A stretch of 5,560 bases of DNA from contig JAOZOT010000252.1 in the NCBI GenBank assembly GCA_029933115.1, positions 1 through 5,560 of the forward strand. The letters run 5' to 3'. The stretch comes from Anaerolineae bacterium. GTDB lineage: Bacteria; Chloroflexota; Anaerolineae; E26-bin7. This document shows positions 3,634 through 5,560 of the stretch, piece after piece. The position numbers were made by a program, and so were the translations under genes. How positions within the stretch are numbered: the first letter of the stretch is position 1; each line of letters starts with the position of its first letter. The notes beneath the pieces are model-generated. The model saw only the letters and a list, made by a program, of their open reading frames with translations. It did no database searches and was not told the DNA's origin.

Positions 3634-5560
3634 ATGAATCTGAACAAGTTTACCGAAAAAGCACAAGAAGCCATCCTTGAAGCACAAGGTCTGGCCACTC
3701 AATATAATCACAGTCAGATAGATCCAGAGCATCTTCTTTTGGCCCTTTTGCAGCAGAGCGATGGCGTGGTGCCCCAGATTGTGCAGAAGCTGGGAGGCAG
3801 TCCGCAGGCTCTGCAACAAAAGCTGGAAAGCGACCTGGCCGCTCGCCCCAAGGTCTACGGGGCCACGGCTCAGGTGGGCCTCTCGCGGGCCTTGCAAGAG
3901 GTTCTACAGGCCGCAGAGCGGGAAGCAGGACAGATGCGGGACGACTATGTCTCCACCGAGCACCTGCTCATCGCCCTGACCGATTCGCGGGCGGGGCCGG
4001 TGGCCCAGTTTCTGGCCACTTTCGGCATCACCAAGGACGCCATCCTGCGAGCCTTGACGGCCATCCGCGGCTCTCAGCGGGTGACTACTCCCACGCCGGA
4101 GAGCACCTACCAGGCCCTGGACAAGTATGGACGCGACCTGACCCAGTTGGCCCGCCAGGGCAAAGTGGATCCGGTCATCGGGCGCGACGAGGAGATCCGC
4201 CGCGTCATCCAGGTGCTGTCGCGGCGCACCAAAAACAACCCGGTGCTCATCGGCGAGCCGGGGGTGGGCAAGACGGCCATCGCCGAGGGTCTGGCCCAGC
4301 GCATCGTGCGCGGCGACGTGCCCGAGGGCCTCAAGAACAAACGCATCGTGGCCCTGGACCTGGGAGCACTGATCGCCGGCGCCAAGTTCCGGGGTGAGTT
4401 CGAGGAGCGACTGAAAGCCGTCCTCAAAGAAGTCACCGATGCCCAGGGGGAGATCATCCTGTTCATTGACGAACTGCACACCGTGGTCGGAGCAGGCGCA
4501 GCCCAGGGTGCTATGGACGCCAGCAACATGTTGAAGCCCATGCTGGCCCGCGGTGAACTGCACTGCATCGGCGCCACCACTCTGGACGAGTACCGGGAGC
4601 ACATAGAGAAGGACGCGGCCCTGGAGCGGCGCTTCCAACCCGTCTATGTGGACGAGCCCAGTGTGGAAGAGACCATCAGCATCCTGCGGGGCCTCAAGGA
4701 GCGTTACGAGGTCCATCACGGGGTGCGCATCCAGGATAGTGCCTTGGTGGCCGCAGCCGTACTCTCCCATCGCTACATCGCCGACCGCTTCCTGCCCGAC
4801 AAGGCCATTGACCTCATTGACGAGGCGGCCTCAAAGCTGCGCATGGAGATTGACAGCCTGCCCTCGGAACTGGACGAGGTGGAGCGCAAGATCATGCAGT
4901 TGGAGATCGAGCGTCAGGCCCTCAAGAAAGAGAAGGACAAGGCTTCCAAGGAACGCCTGGCCCGGCTGGAAAAGGAACTGGCCGACCTCAAGGAGAAGAG
5001 CGCGGCCCTCAAGGCCCACTGGCAGCAAGAGAAGGAAGCCATCCAGGCCCTGCGGCAGACCAAAGAGCAGATCGAGCAGACCAAGCTGGAGATAGAACAA
5101 GCCGAACGACGGGCCGATTTGGAGGCCGCAGCCCGGCTGCGCTACGGCACCATGCGTGAGCTGGAGGAGCGGCTGAAGCAACAGGAGGCTCAGCTCCAGG
5201 AATTGCAAAAAGACCACCGTATGCTCAAGGAAGAAGTGAGCGACGAGGACGTGGCCGAAATCGTGGCCAAGTGGACGGGCATCCCTGTCTCCCGCCTGAT
5301 GGAGGGCGAGATCGAGAAGCTGCTGAAGATGGAAGAGCGGCTGCACCGGCGCGTCGTCGGCCAGGACGAGGCTATCTCTGTGGTGGCCAACGCCGTGCGC
5401 CGGGCGCGGGCCGGCCTGCAAGACCCCAACCGGCCCATCGGCAGCTTTATCTTCCTGGGACCGACCGGGGTCGGCAAGACCGAGTTGGCCCGTGCACTGG
5501 CCGAATTCCTCTTCGACGACGAGGAGGCCATGGTGCGCATTGACATGAGCGAGTATCAGG
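3634..5560 (+). CDS. clpB: ATP-dependent chaperone ClpB (3' end outside window)
   Basis: ClpB is a hexameric AAA+ disaggregase that threads aggregated proteins through its pore in cooperation with DnaK. 642 complete codons are visible, of about 860 usual for the family; the cut at the right edge is the window end, not a truncation. The N-domain (about 1-145, with two Clp_N repeats) starts MNLNKFTEKAQEAILEAQ. AAA module 1 has Walker A GEPGVGKT (207-214), the pore loop GAKFRG (249-254, Phe in place of the commoner Tyr), Walker B FIDE (D279, E280), and arginine fingers R332/R333 in LERRFQ. The coiled-coil middle domain, which separates ClpB from ClpA, runs about 410-525, with YGTMRELEE near its end (from 504). 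AAA module 2 begins near 540 (VAEIVAKWTGIPV), with Walker A GPTGVGKT (609-616). The visible part ends at MSEYQ. The start is supported by AAGGTGA 5 nt upstream. It is divergent from rho. No CIRCE operator is visible. The first 40 or so codons are more AT-rich than the rest. Confidence 0.98.
   Translation, partial: MNLNKFTEKAQEAILEAQGLATQYNHSQIDPEHLLLALLQQSDGVVPQIVQKLGGSPQALQQKLESDLAARPKVYGATAQVGLSRALQEVLQAAEREAGQMRDDYVSTEHLLIALTDSRAGPVAQFLATFGITKDAILRALTAIRGSQRVTTPTPESTYQALDKYGRDLTQLARQGKVDPVIGRDEEIRRVIQVLSRRTKNNPVLIGEPGVGKTAIAEGLAQRIVRGDVPEGLKNKRIVALDLGALIAGAKFRGEFEERLKAVLKEVTDAQGEIILFIDELHTVVGAGAAQGAMDASNMLKPMLARGELHCIGATTLDEYREHIEKDAALERRFQPVYVDEPSVEETISILRGLKERYEVHHGVRIQDSALVAAAVLSHRYIADRFLPDKAIDLIDEAASKLRMEIDSLPSELDEVERKIMQLEIERQALKKEKDKASKERLARLEKELADLKEKSAALKAHWQQEKEAIQALRQTKEQIEQTKLEIEQAERRADLEAAARLRYGTMRELEERLKQQEAQLQELQKDHRMLKEEVSDEDVAEIVAKWTGIPVSRLMEGEIEKLLKMEERLHRRVVGQDEAISVVANAVRRARAGLQDPNRPIGSFIFLGPTGVGKTELARALAEFLFDDEEAMVRIDMSEYQ

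Noticed and set aside
3904..4770. A 288-codon minus-strand open frame inside clpB
   Set aside because: It is fully antisense to conserved clpB sequence covering the first AAA module, and GC-rich third positions readily create such frames. Its His/Asp/Gly/Leu-rich peptide is typical of antisense artefacts.
1..5560. CRISPR array, tRNA or rRNA gene
   Set aside because: No regularly spaced direct repeats, no tRNA cloverleaf signature and no rRNA-like sequence were seen on either strand.

Overview
The window carries two convergent-free blocks: a leftward pair, rho followed by a LysM/M23 peptidase gene, and a divergent rightward clpB that runs off the right edge. All three proteins are intact as far as they are visible and keep their active-site motifs. 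The organism looks like a mid-to-high GC bacterium, most likely a member of the Chloroflexota (Anaerolineae-like). That placement is inferred from the style of the Rho and of the membrane-anchored LysM-LysM-M23 protein, and from short palindromic dispersed repeats. No sequence search was run, so it is tentative.

Layout. Positions 1-506 hold no convincing gene. They contain a copy of a short palindromic repeat (28-51), a textbook sigma70 promoter firing leftward out of the window (65-93), and a large imperfect inverted repeat (about 150-355). The M23 endopeptidase gene lies on the minus strand at 507-1610. Between it and rho (minus, 1740-2996) sits a 117-bp element with perfect 14-bp terminal inverted repeats (1622-1738). 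The element starts 1 bp beyond rho's stop codon and ends 11 bp before the M23 start. Removing it, with the near-duplicate flank, leaves the two genes only about 7 nt apart. Positions 2997-3633 form the divergent rho/clpB intergenic region: two tandem leftward promoters, a roughly 370-nt C-rich rho leader, a direct repeat and a weak candidate promoter in front of clpB. clpB (plus) begins at 3634 and is cut at residue 642 by the window edge.

How the parts fit. Rho is the transcription termination helicase. The downstream M23 protein probably remodels the cell wall and was probably co-transcribed with rho before, and perhaps after, the element inserted. ClpB is the protein disaggregase, expressed on its own in the other direction. 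The regulatory DNA is the least ordinary part of the window. Three leftward promoters share the same architecture (TTGAC-17-TATAMT with a conserved AAGTGY before the -10 box). The rho leader is long and C-over-G biased, as expected if Rho controls its own transcription. No undescribed multi-gene system is visible.
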